A stretch of DNA of 64,000 bases from positions 124,001 through 188,000 of the forward strand of contig NZ_WBMT01000016.1 of assembly GCF_008923185.1 (NCBI RefSeq), in the 5' to 3' direction. The notes below the pieces were generated by a model. That model was not told where the DNA came from and searched no databases. It was given only the letters and a program-made list of their open reading frames with translations. This DNA is from Actinomadura rudentiformis. Its GTDB lineage: Bacteria > Actinomycetota > Actinomycetes > Streptosporangiales > Streptosporangiaceae. This document shows, in pieces, positions 55,753-64,000 of the stretch; positions within the stretch are counted from its first letter, which is position 1; each line of letters begins with the position of its first letter. A program made the translations under genes and the position numbers.

Positions 55753-56921
55753 CGACCGATCCCGGGCTCGAACGCTGGCGGCTCATCCTGGGCGCGCCCG
55801 CCGAAGGCCACTGCGGAGGGCTGGCGGGCGAGGCCGCCGAGCAGGGCCGGGCCCTCGACTGGCTCTACGGCCGCGGCGATCCGGAGCTGACCAGGCGCGG
55901 GGTGCGCCGCGGCGGCGTGCGTGGAGGCGACGGGACCGGCGAACCCGACGGCTCTGGTCGCGAGGGCGGCACCGGACCCTCCGTCCTGACCACCGTCGAC
56001 TGGCTGGACGAGGTGCACCGGCTGTTCCCCAAGGAGACCATCGAACGGCTGGAGCGCGACGCCGTCGAACGCTACGAGATCCTCGACGTCGTCACCGACC
56101 CGGCGGTGCTGGAGCGCATCGAGCCCAACCCGACGTTGCTGCGCGCCGTCCTGCGCACCAAGCACCTGATGAACCCCGAGGTCCTCGCGCTCGCCCGCCG
56201 CATCGTCGAGGCCGTGGTCCGCGAGCTGACCGAGAAGCTGGCCACCGAGATCCGGCAGGCGTTCTCCGGGACCCGCTCGCGCCGTCCCAGCCGCTTCAAG
56301 CAGGCCCGCAACTTCGACTTCCGCCGGACGATCCGCGCCAACCTCGGCAACTACCGGCCGGACGAACGCCGCGTCTACATCGAGGAGCCGCACTTCGTCT
56401 CGCGCACGCGGCGCCACCTGGACAAGTGGCAGCTCATCCTGCTCGTCGACCAGTCCGGGTCCATGGTCGGCTCGGTCATCCACTCGGCCGTGACCGCCGC
56501 CTGCCTGTGGAGCCTGCCCGGTCTCAAGACCCACCTCGTCGCGTTCGACACCGACGTGGTCGACCTGACGTCCGACGTCACCGACCCCGTCGAGCTGCTG
56601 ATGAAGGTGCAGCTGGGCGGCGGCACCGACATCGCGCGGGCGGTCGGCTACGGCGCCACGCTGATCGAGAACCCGCGCCGCACGATCTTCGTGGTGATCA
56701 GCGACTTCTACGAGGGCGGCCACGAGGAGACCCTCGTCCGGTCCGTGCGGGAGCTCGCGCAGCAGGGCACGCAGGTGCTCGGCCTGGCGGCGCTCGACGA
56801 GGAGGCCGAGCCCGAGTTCGACCGGGCGATGGCCCAGCGGCTGGCCGATGCCGGAGCCCATGTCGGCGCGATGACGCCGGGCCGGCTGGCCGAGTTCGTG
56901 GCGGAGAGGATCGGCCGGTGA
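55749..56921 (+). CDS. VWA (MIDAS) domain protein (YehP-like)
   Basis: A 390-residue protein. The N-terminal half is helical with a Gly/Arg-rich loop (about 50-75). The C-terminal von Willebrand A domain (about 226-390) has an intact metal site: DQSGS at 234-238, Thr293 in GGGTD and Asp319 in VISDF. VWA partners of MoxR ATPases present clients or bind metal. No signal peptide is seen, so it acts in the cytoplasm. It overlaps the previous gene by four bases and the SWIM gene by four. Confidence 0.88.
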   Translation: MTTDPGLERWRLILGAPAEGHCGGLAGEAAEQGRALDWLYGRGDPELTRRGVRRGGVRGGDGTGEPDGSGREGGTGPSVLTTVDWLDEVHRLFPKETIERLERDAVERYEILDVVTDPAVLERIEPNPTLLRAVLRTKHLMNPEVLALARRIVEAVVRELTEKLATEIRQAFSGTRSRRPSRFKQARNFDFRRTIRANLGNYRPDERRVYIEEPHFVSRTRRHLDKWQLILLVDQSGSMVGSVIHSAVTAACLWSLPGLKTHLVAFDTDVVDLTSDVTDPVELLMKVQLGGGTDIARAVGYGATLIENPRRTIFVVISDFYEGGHEETLVRSVRELAQQGTQVLGLAALDEEAEPEFDRAMAQRLADAGAHVGAMTPGRLAEFVAERIGR

Positions 56922-58900
56922 CCCGTTCGGACCTGCTGGCCCTCACCCCCGACTCGCTGGCCGCGCTGGCCAACCGCGGCCTGGTCAAACGCGCCACCAA
57001 GGACGTGGAGTCGGGCGGCGGCCCGGACCTGGTCGTCGAGGCCGACGGCACCGTGCGCGGCCGCCTGCCCGACGGCACCGAGACCGTCCTCCCCGCGGGC
57101 GCCGGGCTCGAGGCCGCCTCCTGCACCTGCGCGGCCACCGGCACCTGCCGGCACCGGATCGCCGTCGTCCTCACCTACCAGCGCGACCACGCCGCACAGC
57201 CGGAGGCCGCGTCACAGGACACGGCGTCACAGGATGCGGCGTCGCCCGAGCCCGGCGACGAGCTCGTGCACTGGTCACCGGGCACGATCGATGACGACGC
57301 TCTCGCCCGCGTGCTGGGCCCGCGCGTGCTCACGGCGGCCCGGCGGACGCACCGCGCGGGTTACACCGCGCGGATCCACCGGCCCAACGCCGCCGACCCG
57401 GTGCCACGCGTCGAGCTGCCCACCTGCATCGTGCGGTTCCTGGTGCCGGGCGAGCTGGGCTACGCCCACACCGACGCCGCACCCTCGATGCGCGATGAGG
57501 CCATCGTGCTCGCCGTCTGGGCCTTCCGCGTAGCCGACGAGCGCGGCCTCACCGCCAACGACGTCAGGGTCGACGTGGGAGGCAAGTCCGGCGGTCATCA
57601 GGCGGACCTGGCCGAGACCCTCGACCTGGCCGGGGAACTGCTTCTCGACGGCGCCATGCACACCAGCCCCGTGCTGGTCAGCGCCCTGCGGCGCGCGGGC
57701 CAGGACCTCGCCGCCCAGAACCTCTACTGGCCTGCCGCCGCGGCCGGCGACCTCATGGAGCAGCTCACCGCGTACAGCGAACGCCACGCGGTGTACCAGG
57801 CCGAACGCCTCGCGGAGCTGATCACCGAGCTGTATGCCCGCCACCGCGCGAGCCGGGCCGGTGCCGCGAGCCCGCGTTCCCAGATCCTGGGCACCGACGA
57901 GTCGGCCGACACCCCGCTCCGCCGCGTCCGGCTCACGGCGCTCGGCTGCCGCATCGGCGGCACCGACGACGAGCGCACGGCCGACGTCTATCTCGCCCAG
58001 GCAGGCTCCGGCATCGTCCTGGTGCTGAAACGCCGGTGGAAGGCGACCGTGACCGGACACGTCCTCGGCGGGCGCCGCATCTCCGGCTCGCCGCTCCGGA
58101 CGCTCGCCACCGCCAACGTCGTCTCCGAGGCGGCGTCCCGCAGCGCCGGTCGCGTCGTCAGGCTCGGCACCGGCCGCGTCGCCAAGACCACGATCACCCC
58201 GCTCGGCGCGTCCTGGGAGGACCTTCCCGGCTCGATCCTGGTCCGGGACCTGCGGCAGGCCGGCGAGGCGCTGAGCCTCCTCCCACCGCGCCTCATCCGC
58301 CCCCGCGTCGAGGCCGAGCTCGTCCGCGTCGTCGAGATCGCCGAGGTGTGCGACATCGGCTACCACCCCGGCGACCAGCGCATCGAGGCCACGATCGCGG
58401 ACGCCGCCGGAACGACCGCGACCGTGTCGGCCACGTTCAACCCCTACGCCCCGGGCGCGCTGGACGACCTCGCCGCCGCGCTCGGCCGCGAGCCCCGCTA
58501 CGTCAGCGGCACACTTCGCCGGTCACGGGGCGCTCTCGTCCTCGACCCGATCGCGGTGCTGACCGCCGACGGCGCCACCGTGCCCGACCTCGCCCCCGGC
58601 GAGGGCGAAGGTGATCTGGACGCGCACGCCGGGCCGCGTGCGGACCGGCTGGGCGAGGTGCTCGACGCGGCACTCGCCGCGTGTGCCGACGCCGCCCACC
58701 GCGGCCTCCGGCACCTGACGCCCACCGCCCGCGCGCGCCTTGACCGGGCCGCCGCCGACCTCGACCGGACCGGGTTCCGCTCGGCCGCCGCCCTGCTCAC
58801 CGACCTCGGCCACGCCCTCGGCGCCGGCGATCCCCAGCGCATGATCGACGCATGGGTCGCCGCCCAGCTCCGCCTCCTCACCACGGCCGAGCTCCGCTGA
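56918..58900 (+). CDS. SWIM zinc-finger protein (YehQ-like)
   Basis: A 660-residue protein. The SWIM motif CxC-x5-CxH is at Cys69, Cys71, Cys77 and His79 (SCTCAATGTCRH). Residues about 90-660 have no recognised domain but include a conserved-looking core (VRFLVPGELGYAHTDA; LTALGCRIGG). SWIM fingers bind DNA or protein. Starting at GTG 56918 inside the VWA stop (GTGA), it ends the operon. A short CGTCGT/ACGACG hairpin follows. Confidence 0.85.
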   Translation: MTRSDLLALTPDSLAALANRGLVKRATKDVESGGGPDLVVEADGTVRGRLPDGTETVLPAGAGLEAASCTCAATGTCRHRIAVVLTYQRDHAAQPEAASQDTASQDAASPEPGDELVHWSPGTIDDDALARVLGPRVLTAARRTHRAGYTARIHRPNAADPVPRVELPTCIVRFLVPGELGYAHTDAAPSMRDEAIVLAVWAFRVADERGLTANDVRVDVGGKSGGHQADLAETLDLAGELLLDGAMHTSPVLVSALRRAGQDLAAQNLYWPAAAAGDLMEQLTAYSERHAVYQAERLAELITELYARHRASRAGAASPRSQILGTDESADTPLRRVRLTALGCRIGGTDDERTADVYLAQAGSGIVLVLKRRWKATVTGHVLGGRRISGSPLRTLATANVVSEAASRSAGRVVRLGTGRVAKTTITPLGASWEDLPGSILVRDLRQAGEALSLLPPRLIRPRVEAELVRVVEIAEVCDIGYHPGDQRIEATIADAAGTTATVSATFNPYAPGALDDLAAALGREPRYVSGTLRRSRGALVLDPIAVLTADGATVPDLAPGEGEGDLDAHAGPRADRLGEVLDAALAACADAAHRGLRHLTPTARARLDRAAADLDRTGFRSAAALLTDLGHALGAGDPQRMIDAWVAAQLRLLTTAELR

Positions 58901-58910
58901 CCGCCCGCAG

Positions 58911-58928
58911 CGTCGTGCCGGAACGACG
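58911..58928. terminator. Weak hairpin between convergent genes
   Basis: CGTCGT (58911-58916) and ACGACG (58923-58928) form a short stem between the SWIM gene and the convergent HEAT gene. It could end transcription from either side. Confidence 0.35.
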
Positions 58929-58944
58929 GCGGCCCGCGTGAGGG

Positions 58945-59868
58945 TCAGACCTCCAGGACGCCGCGCGGGTGGCCGTGCTCGCGGCCGCACACGGTGAGGG
59001 CGAGCACGCCGTGCCCTTCGACCCGCGTATGAGGGCCGAGGGCGCCGGGGTCCACCGAGGCCCGCGCGGCGACCGTGCGGGCGTCGCAGACCTCGCCGTC
59101 GGGGGGCACGTGCTCGTGGGGGAGGAGCAGGCCCTCCTCGGCGGGCTGCGGGCGGCCGATCTGGTCGTCGGGATCGAACGCGTCGTAGTAACGCTGGATC
59201 TCGCCGTTCGCCGCGACGATCCACGCGGTCCAGCCGTCGCCGCAGCCCGTTCCGTACCAGTGGACGGTGCCGAACCGCAGGCTGAGCGCGGCGGCCCGCG
59301 CCAGCATGGTGTCGCGGAGCCTCTCCTCGTAGGCGACGTCCCCGCCGGGGCCGATGCGGTGGTGGTCGTCGGACGGCGCGCCGAACACCAGGGTCCAGCC
59401 GTCCAGCACGGGACTCACATGGACACGTGAACACCCCTGGTGCTCCGCGCCCGGGGAGGCGCGCTCGTGGTGGTCGTGATTCCATGCACGGCCGCCGAGG
59501 CGCATGGTGACCGGCTCCGGATCGCCGAGGCCGAACGCGTCCAGGACGGCGGCCTGGTCACCGGTGGGCAGCGCGAACCAGGAGCCGCACACGTGCATCG
59601 GCGCGGGCACCTCGGCGGGGATCTTGAAACGGATGAGCCGCCGGATGACGGCGCGGTCATGGCCGTCCAGGGCGTCCGGACCGCCGACGGCGAGCAGCGC
59701 GGTCAGCGCGTGGCGGCGCGCGCGACCGCGGCCCGTCCGGCGGGCGTCGCGGAGGAGCGGCAGGACGATGTCGGGGCTGAGCGTCCGCAGTGCCCACACC
59801 GCACCGCGCCGGACGTCCGCGTCAGGGTCCTGCACCAGTTCGACGAGCTCGGGAGCCTCGATTTCCAC
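58945..59868 (-). CDS. HEAT-repeat hypothetical protein
   Basis: A 307-residue cytoplasmic protein. Residues about 1-55 are HEAT/PBS-lyase-like (LVQDPDADVRRGAVWALRTL). The remainder has conserved-looking segments such as VSPVLDGWTLVFGAP and VHWYGTGCGDGWTAWIVAANG, with repeated Trp/Gly, which I cannot assign to a family. It is convergent with the five-gene operon; a link is not shown. Start is GTG at 59868. Confidence 0.65.
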   Translation of the reverse strand: MEIEAPELVELVQDPDADVRRGAVWALRTLSPDIVLPLLRDARRTGRGRARRHALTALLAVGGPDALDGHDRAVIRRLIRFKIPAEVPAPMHVCGSWFALPTGDQAAVLDAFGLGDPEPVTMRLGGRAWNHDHHERASPGAEHQGCSRVHVSPVLDGWTLVFGAPSDDHHRIGPGGDVAYEERLRDTMLARAAALSLRFGTVHWYGTGCGDGWTAWIVAANGEIQRYYDAFDPDDQIGRPQPAEEGLLLPHEHVPPDGEVCDARTVAARASVDPGALGPHTRVEGHGVLALTVCGREHGHPRGVLEV

Positions 59869-59931
59869 GCCGGGAACGTAACAGTCGGCGCTGACAAAAT
59901 CTGGCGCTGACCAAAATCCGGTGGAACTGGC

Positions 59932-60963
59932 TCACAGGGGCGCGGTGCTGGCGCGCAGGACGACCTCGCCGGTGATGCGCTCGACGCGGCTGCGGTGGCC
60001 GCGCGGCTCGCGGAGGGCGAGCTTGGTGACGCGTTCCCCCATCTCGTCGAGGGGGAGTGCCACCGTGGTGAGCGGGGGAGTGAGGTCGCCGACGATCGGT
60101 ATGTCGTCGAAGCCCGCCAGGGAGATGTCGTGCGGCACGTCCAGCCCGCCTTCGCGGAAGGCGGTGAGCGCGCCGATGGCCATCACGTCGGTGACGGCGA
60201 ACACGCAGGTCGGGCGGAGTCCGCGGCGCATCAGCTCGGTGGCGGCGGCGTGGCCGCCGTCGCGGGTGAAGGCCGCCTCGATGACCCGCTCCGGGCCCAG
60301 GGACACTCCCGCCTCCGTGAGGGCGTCGCGAAACCCGGCGAGGCGGTCTGACACGGTCGTCAGGGAGAGCGGCCCCGTCAGCACCGCGAAGTCGCGGTGG
60401 CCGAGGTCCAGGAGCGCGCGGGCGAGGGCGGCGGCGCCCTCGCGGTTCTCCGGCACCACGGCGTCCACCTTGAGGCTGCGGTGGCGGCTGACCACCGCGA
60501 CCCGGCCGCCCGCGCGCTGGTACGGGTCGAGCTCGGCGGCCATCGACCGTTCCCAGCCGCGGTCCTCGAAGCCGGAGCCGATCAGCAGGATGGCGCGGGC
60601 CCGCTGGGCCCGGAGCATGGCGATGTACTCGACCTCGCGGGCCGGATCGCGGTTGGTGCTGGCGAGCATGACCAGCTGCCCGTGCTCGGCGGCGGCGCGC
60701 ATCACGCCGCGGGCGATCGCCGCGAAGTAGGGGTCGCTGACGTCGTGGCATATGACGCCGAGGGCCTGCCTGGACGCGCCCGCGAGTGCCTGCGCGTGGG
60801 CGTTGGGGGTGTAGGCGAGCTCCGCGGCGGCGGCGAGCACGCGTTCACGCAGATCGGCCCGTACCTGGGAGGTGCCGTTGAGCACGCGCGACGCGGTGGC
60901 GAGCGACACCTCCGCCTGCCGTGCCACGTCCTGGAGCGTCACATGCGCCCGTTCACCCGCCAC
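59932..60963 (-). CDS. LacI family transcriptional regulator
   Basis: A 343-residue repressor with N-terminal HTH (VTLQDVARQAEVSLATASRV) and hinge helix, followed by a periplasmic-binding-like ligand domain (about 60-340). The start is GTG at 60963, with GGGAGG six bases upstream. It is divergent from an ABC importer and a perfect LacI-type operator lies in the promoter of the latter. LacI proteins usually sense sugars or nucleosides; the ligand here may be the imported compound. Confidence 0.9.
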   Translation of the reverse strand: MAGERAHVTLQDVARQAEVSLATASRVLNGTSQVRADLRERVLAAAAELAYTPNAHAQALAGASRQALGVICHDVSDPYFAAIARGVMRAAAEHGQLVMLASTNRDPAREVEYIAMLRAQRARAILLIGSGFEDRGWERSMAAELDPYQRAGGRVAVVSRHRSLKVDAVVPENREGAAALARALLDLGHRDFAVLTGPLSLTTVSDRLAGFRDALTEAGVSLGPERVIEAAFTRDGGHAAATELMRRGLRPTCVFAVTDVMAIGALTAFREGGLDVPHDISLAGFDDIPIVGDLTPPLTTVALPLDEMGERVTKLALREPRGHRSRVERITGEVVLRASTAPL

Positions 60964-61093
60964 TAGGCCCTCCCCGACCCGGCCATCCCACAGTCCCTGG
61001 TCGCCACCCGAAGCCCGGTCCCACTGCAAGTAGCTCGCATATTCGCCTTGGGCTGACCCCTTGACCGTGCCAGGAGGCGTCCATATCGTACAA

Positions 61094-61122
61094 CAGAAAG
61101 CGCTTTCTGAATGCGCTTTCTG
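61094..61122. promoter_or_regulatory. LacI-family operator with adjacent half site
   Basis: CAGAAAGCGCTTTCTG (61094-61109) is a perfect 16-bp palindrome with the central CG pair typical of LacI operators. GCGCTTTCTG repeats at 61113-61122 as a half site. It lies upstream of the importer operon. Confidence 0.85.
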
Positions 61123-61146
61123 AGCCCGCCGATGGAGGTGCTCGTG

Positions 61147-62004
61147 GTGAGTCAGGGCACGGTTTCCGAGGTGCCGGTGGCCGGAGTCGCCGAACGGACG
61201 AGACCCGGTCCGGGCGACCGGCTGCGGGACGGACTGGAACGGTCGTGGCGGCCGGTGGCGCTGCTCGCCGCCTGCCTGGCCGCGTGGTGGGCCGTCACCG
61301 CGGCCGAGCTGGTCAAGCCCTATCTGGTGCCGTCACCCGGACGAACGCTCGACGTCTTCGCTGAGAAATGGGACTACATCTGGCAGCACACCTGGGTGAC
61401 GACGTACGAGACGTTGCTCGGCTTCGCGCTCGCGGTGGCGTTCGGGGTGCTCGCCGCCGTCGTCATGGTCTACTCCTCGACGGTGGAGAAGACCCTCTAT
61501 CCGATCCTGCTCTTCGCACAGGTCATCCCCAAGATCGCGATCGCGCCGCTCTTCGTGGTGTGGCTGGGCTTCGGCATGACGCCCAAGGTCTTCGTCGCGG
61601 TCCTCATCTCGTTCTTCCCCGTCGTCATCGCGATGGTCACCGGCCTCAAGGCCGTCGACCCCGAGATGCTCGAACTGTCGGCGACGATGGGCGCCGGCTC
61701 GCTCGCCACCTTCCTCAAGATCCGTTTCCCGGCGTCGCTGCCGTACCTGTTCTCGGGGCTGAAGGTCGCGGTGACGCTCGCGGTCACGGGCGCCGTCGTC
61801 GGCGAGTTCGTCGGCGCGAACGAGGGCCTCGGCTACGTGATCCTCCAGGCCAACGGCAACCTCGACACCCCCATGTTGTTCGCCGGGCTGCTGGTCATGT
61901 CGGCCATCGGCGTCGTGCTGTTCGTCCTCGTCGAGCTGGCCGAGGCGCTGCTCATCCCCTGGCACGCCAGCCGCCGCGGCTCGGCCGTCACCACCACCTA
62001 CTGA
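61147..62004 (+). CDS. ABC importer permease (SsuC/ThiX-like)
   Basis: A 285-residue permease with six predicted helices and the BPD-type coupling segment around ELSATMGAGSLATFLKIRFP. It resembles the nitrate/sulfonate/taurine and pyrimidine-precursor permeases. GTG at 61147 has GGAGG eight bases upstream; GTG 61144 or ATG 61132 are in frame. It is the first gene of the permease, binding-protein, ATPase operon, controlled by LacI. Confidence 0.87.
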   Translation: MSQGTVSEVPVAGVAERTRPGPGDRLRDGLERSWRPVALLAACLAAWWAVTAAELVKPYLVPSPGRTLDVFAEKWDYIWQHTWVTTYETLLGFALAVAFGVLAAVVMVYSSTVEKTLYPILLFAQVIPKIAIAPLFVVWLGFGMTPKVFVAVLISFFPVVIAMVTGLKAVDPEMLELSATMGAGSLATFLKIRFPASLPYLFSGLKVAVTLAVTGAVVGEFVGANEGLGYVILQANGNLDTPMLFAGLLVMSAIGVVLFVLVELAEALLIPWHASRRGSAVTTTY

Positions 62005-62066
62005 TACCGAGCACCCACTGATCCCGAGCAGACGTACCGACCCCTGAGACCGGAGGTCCACCCCCC

Positions 62067-63086
62067 ATGAGACTCCGCAGATCAGCCGCCGTCCTCGTCC
62101 CGCTCCTCCTGGCCACCGCCGCGTGCGGCGGGGACGACTCGGGCAAGACCAAGAGCGCGTCCGGCAAGGAACTCGACAAGGTCACGCTGACGCTCAACTG
62201 GTACCCCTACGGCGAGCACGCCCCGTTCTACTACGGCAAGAAGCAGGGCATCTACGAGAAGCACGGCATCGCCATCGACATCAAGGCCGGCCAGGGCTCG
62301 CAGAAGACGGTGCAGGCGACCGGCGCGGGCCAGACCGACTTCGGCTGGGCGGACACGCCGCCGCTCATGGCGGGCGTCGGCCAGGGACTGCCGGTCAAGA
62401 GCCTCGGCGTGTTCCTGCAGACGACCCCCGTCTCGGTGCAGTCGTTCACCAGCAAGGCCATCAAGACGCCGGCCGACCTCAAGGGCAAGCGCATCGCCTC
62501 TACCGCCGGTGACGCGCCGTCGAAGACGTTCCCGGTGTTCCTGAAGAAGAACGGCCTCACCGAGACCGACGTGCGTATCCAGAACACCGACCCGGCGGGG
62601 AAGATGGCCGCGGTGATGTCCGGCCAGGTCGACGCGCTCATCGGCTACGCCAACGACCAGGGCCCGACCATGCAGAACAAGTCGGGCAAGCCCGTGTCGT
62701 ACCTGCGCTTCTCCTCGTTCGGGCTGAGCTACTACTCCAACGGCCTCATCGTCGGCGAGCGCAAGCTGAAGAGCTCGCCCGACCTGGCCAAGCGCATGTT
62801 CGCGGCGACCAGCGAGGCCTGGACCGCGGCCGAGAAGGACCCGGCCGGCGCCGTCGCGTCCATGCAGGGCGCCTCCGCGCAGCTGCCGCCGCCCAACGTC
62901 CTCACCGACCAGTTCAAGACGACGGTCACGCTGCTCCACACCGCCGCCACCAAGGGCAAGGCCCCCGGCGTCAACACCGCCGCCGACTGGACGCAGACCA
63001 TCAATCTCTTCGCCCAGACCGGCGTGATCGGCAAGGCGGAGGCACCCGAGAAGTACTGGGCCTCGGACATGGCCCCGCAAGGCTGA
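62067..63086 (+). CDS. ABC importer lipoprotein receptor (NMT1/THI5-like)
   Basis: A 339-residue binding lipoprotein. The signal ends in LATAAC with lipid-modified Cys20. The domain begins LTLNWYPYGEHAPFYYGKKQ, the NMT1/THI5 pattern found in ThiY-, SsuA- and riboflavin-type receptors. The ligand could be a thiamine or pyrimidine precursor or another heteroaromatic. The yeast THI5 CCCFC motif is absent, so it is a receptor and not a synthase. It lies between permease and ATPase. Confidence 0.87.
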   Translation: MRLRRSAAVLVPLLLATAACGGDDSGKTKSASGKELDKVTLTLNWYPYGEHAPFYYGKKQGIYEKHGIAIDIKAGQGSQKTVQATGAGQTDFGWADTPPLMAGVGQGLPVKSLGVFLQTTPVSVQSFTSKAIKTPADLKGKRIASTAGDAPSKTFPVFLKKNGLTETDVRIQNTDPAGKMAAVMSGQVDALIGYANDQGPTMQNKSGKPVSYLRFSSFGLSYYSNGLIVGERKLKSSPDLAKRMFAATSEAWTAAEKDPAGAVASMQGASAQLPPPNVLTDQFKTTVTLLHTAATKGKAPGVNTAADWTQTINLFAQTGVIGKAEAPEKYWASDMAPQG

Positions 63087-63095
63087 CGGAGGGCC

Positions 63096-63926
63096 GTGGA
63101 GATCACCAGCGAGGACAGGGCCGAGGCGAGGACCGGGCGCGCGGGCGAAGGGACCGACGCGGCGGTGCGGATCGAGGATGTCGCGGTCCGGTTCCGGACG
63201 AAGAAGCGTGACGTGACGGCACTGCGCGAGGTGTCGCTGGACGTCGGCATGGGCGAGTTCGTGGCGATCGTCGGCCCGTCGGGCTGCGGCAAGTCGACGC
63301 TGCTGAAACTGGTGGCCGGCTTGCTCAAGCCGTCCGGCGGCGGGGTCTGGCTCCGCGGCGAGAAGGTCGCCGGCCCGCGGCGCGACATCGGCTATGTGTT
63401 CCAGCGGGCCGCGCTGCTCGAATGGCGGACCGCCCGGCGCAACATCCTGCTCCAGGCCGAGATGCGGCGCATGCCCGCCGGGCAGGCGCGGGAGCGGGCG
63501 GACAAGCTGATCGAGATGACCGGGCTGCGCGGGTTCGAGGACGCGCACCCACACGAGCTGTCGGGCGGCATGCAGCAGCGGGTGGCGCTGTGCCGGGCGC
63601 TGCTGCACGAGCCGCCGGTGCTGCTCATGGACGAGCCGTTCGGCGCGCTGGACGCCCTCACCCGCGAGCAGATGAACGTCGAGCTCAACCGCATCTGGCG
63701 GGAGACCGGGACGACGGTCCTGCTGGTCACCCACTCGATCGCGGAGGCGGTCTATCTCGCCGACCGGGTGGTGGTCATGACGCCGCGGCCGGGCACCGTC
63801 GAGGAGATCATCGACGTTGGCCTGCCGCCCGAACGGGACTACGCCGCGACCATGGCGCGGCCCGAGTTCGCGCGCGCCACGCGGCGCATCCGGGACCTGC
63901 TCGGTGCCGGCTCCGCGCACGACTGA
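63096..63926 (+). CDS. ABC importer ATPase (SsuB/ThiZ-like)
   Basis: A 276-residue ATPase. Walker A GPSGCGKST, signature LSGGMQQRVALCRALL and Walker B VLLMDEPFGALD are intact, followed by the H-loop THSIAEA. It belongs to the nitrate/sulfonate/thiamine-precursor subgroup and energises the upstream permease. Start is GTG at 63096 with GGAGG close upstream. The operon seems to end here; the last 74 bp of the window hold two near-copies of GGCGCCRTGCACGACCAAC and no supportable gene. Confidence 0.9.
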   Translation: MEITSEDRAEARTGRAGEGTDAAVRIEDVAVRFRTKKRDVTALREVSLDVGMGEFVAIVGPSGCGKSTLLKLVAGLLKPSGGGVWLRGEKVAGPRRDIGYVFQRAALLEWRTARRNILLQAEMRRMPAGQARERADKLIEMTGLRGFEDAHPHELSGGMQQRVALCRALLHEPPVLLMDEPFGALDALTREQMNVELNRIWRETGTTVLLVTHSIAEAVYLADRVVVMTPRPGTVEEIIDVGLPPERDYAATMARPEFARATRRIRDLLGAGSAHD

Positions 63927-64000
63927 CGGCGCCGTGCACGACCAACGGCGCCATGCACGACCAACGGCTCTTCTCGGGACGGGTTTCTCTGGAGTGAAGG

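Noticed and set aside
49023..58900. Calling the five-gene operon a proven anti-phage system
   Set aside because: No nuclease, NADase or other known effector motif is visible. Defence is only one possibility beside chaperone or metal-related roles.
62067..63086. THI5-type pyrimidine synthase
   Set aside because: It has a lipoprotein signal, lacks the CCCFC motif and lies inside an ABC importer operon.
63927..64000. Short reading frame at the right edge, ATG at 63952
   Set aside because: It is only about 14 codons, lies in imperfect GGCGCCRTGCACGACCAAC repeats and has no clear ribosome site.

Overview
The window is a very GC-rich chromosomal segment with G or C at most third codon positions, frequent GTG starts and tightly packed genes. 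It carries an actinobacterial LexA box, an imuA'-imuB-dnaE2 mutasome operon, an ECF41-type sigma factor, a transmembrane Ser/Thr kinase with a beta-propeller sensor, and many TetR, PadR, WYL and LacI regulators. This fits a soil actinomycete. I lean towards Streptosporangiales (Actinomadura or Nonomuraea-like), but that placement is inference. I saw no rRNA, tRNA, CRISPR array, prophage or biosynthetic gene cluster. The genes read mostly as accessory chromosome-arm or housekeeping content.

Layout. 1-8.1 kb: end of a ribokinase, a TetR/VOC pair, a PIG-L deacetylase and DedA pair beside a possible iron box, an epoxide hydrolase with a divergent WYL regulator, a PH-domain protein, a Ppx/GppA phosphatase and a NodB-type lipoprotein. 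8.3-13.1 kb: the membrane kinase and an MMPL exporter. 13.2-19.1 kb: the SOS mutagenesis operon with a perfect LexA box at 19088-19103. 19.2-24.4 kb: a more mosaic block. It has a DHA2 exporter, an inverted duplication carrying a truncated FAD gene, an IS5-type transposase remnant, an intact NAD/FAD oxidoreductase and an ECF41 sigma factor. Three copies of the same TGTCACA-N16-TGTC promoter tie this block together.

24.4-36.8 kb: mtnA, an epimerase, a glycosyltransferase with an overlapping 35-residue membrane protein, recD2 with a dyad of two perfect DnaA boxes upstream, a TetR/MFS pair, an oligopeptide-type binding protein, an LVIVD-repeat protein and an M14 peptidase. 36.9-48.9 kb: a CGNR regulator, a zinc-ribbon miniprotein, an Nramp-like carrier without the usual metal motif, a divergent glutamine synthetase-like/amidohydrolase pair that together resemble fungal FluG, a pirin, a CoA-disulfide-reductase-like protein, a PadR-controlled DrrAB-type exporter, and a TetR/quinone oxidoreductase pair.

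49.0-58.9 kb is the most interesting part. Five genes overlap head to tail by 1-4 bases: a DUF4132 HEAT-like protein, a MoxR AAA+ ATPase, a DUF5682 protein, a VWA (MIDAS) protein and a SWIM zinc-finger protein. Domain order and sizes match the uncharacterised Escherichia coli yehI-yehL-yehM-yehP-yehQ group, so this looks like a conserved NTP-driven machine of unknown function. 58.9-64.0 kb: a HEAT-repeat protein, then a LacI regulator divergent from a three-gene SsuABC/ThiXYZ-like importer, with a perfect LacI-type operator between them.
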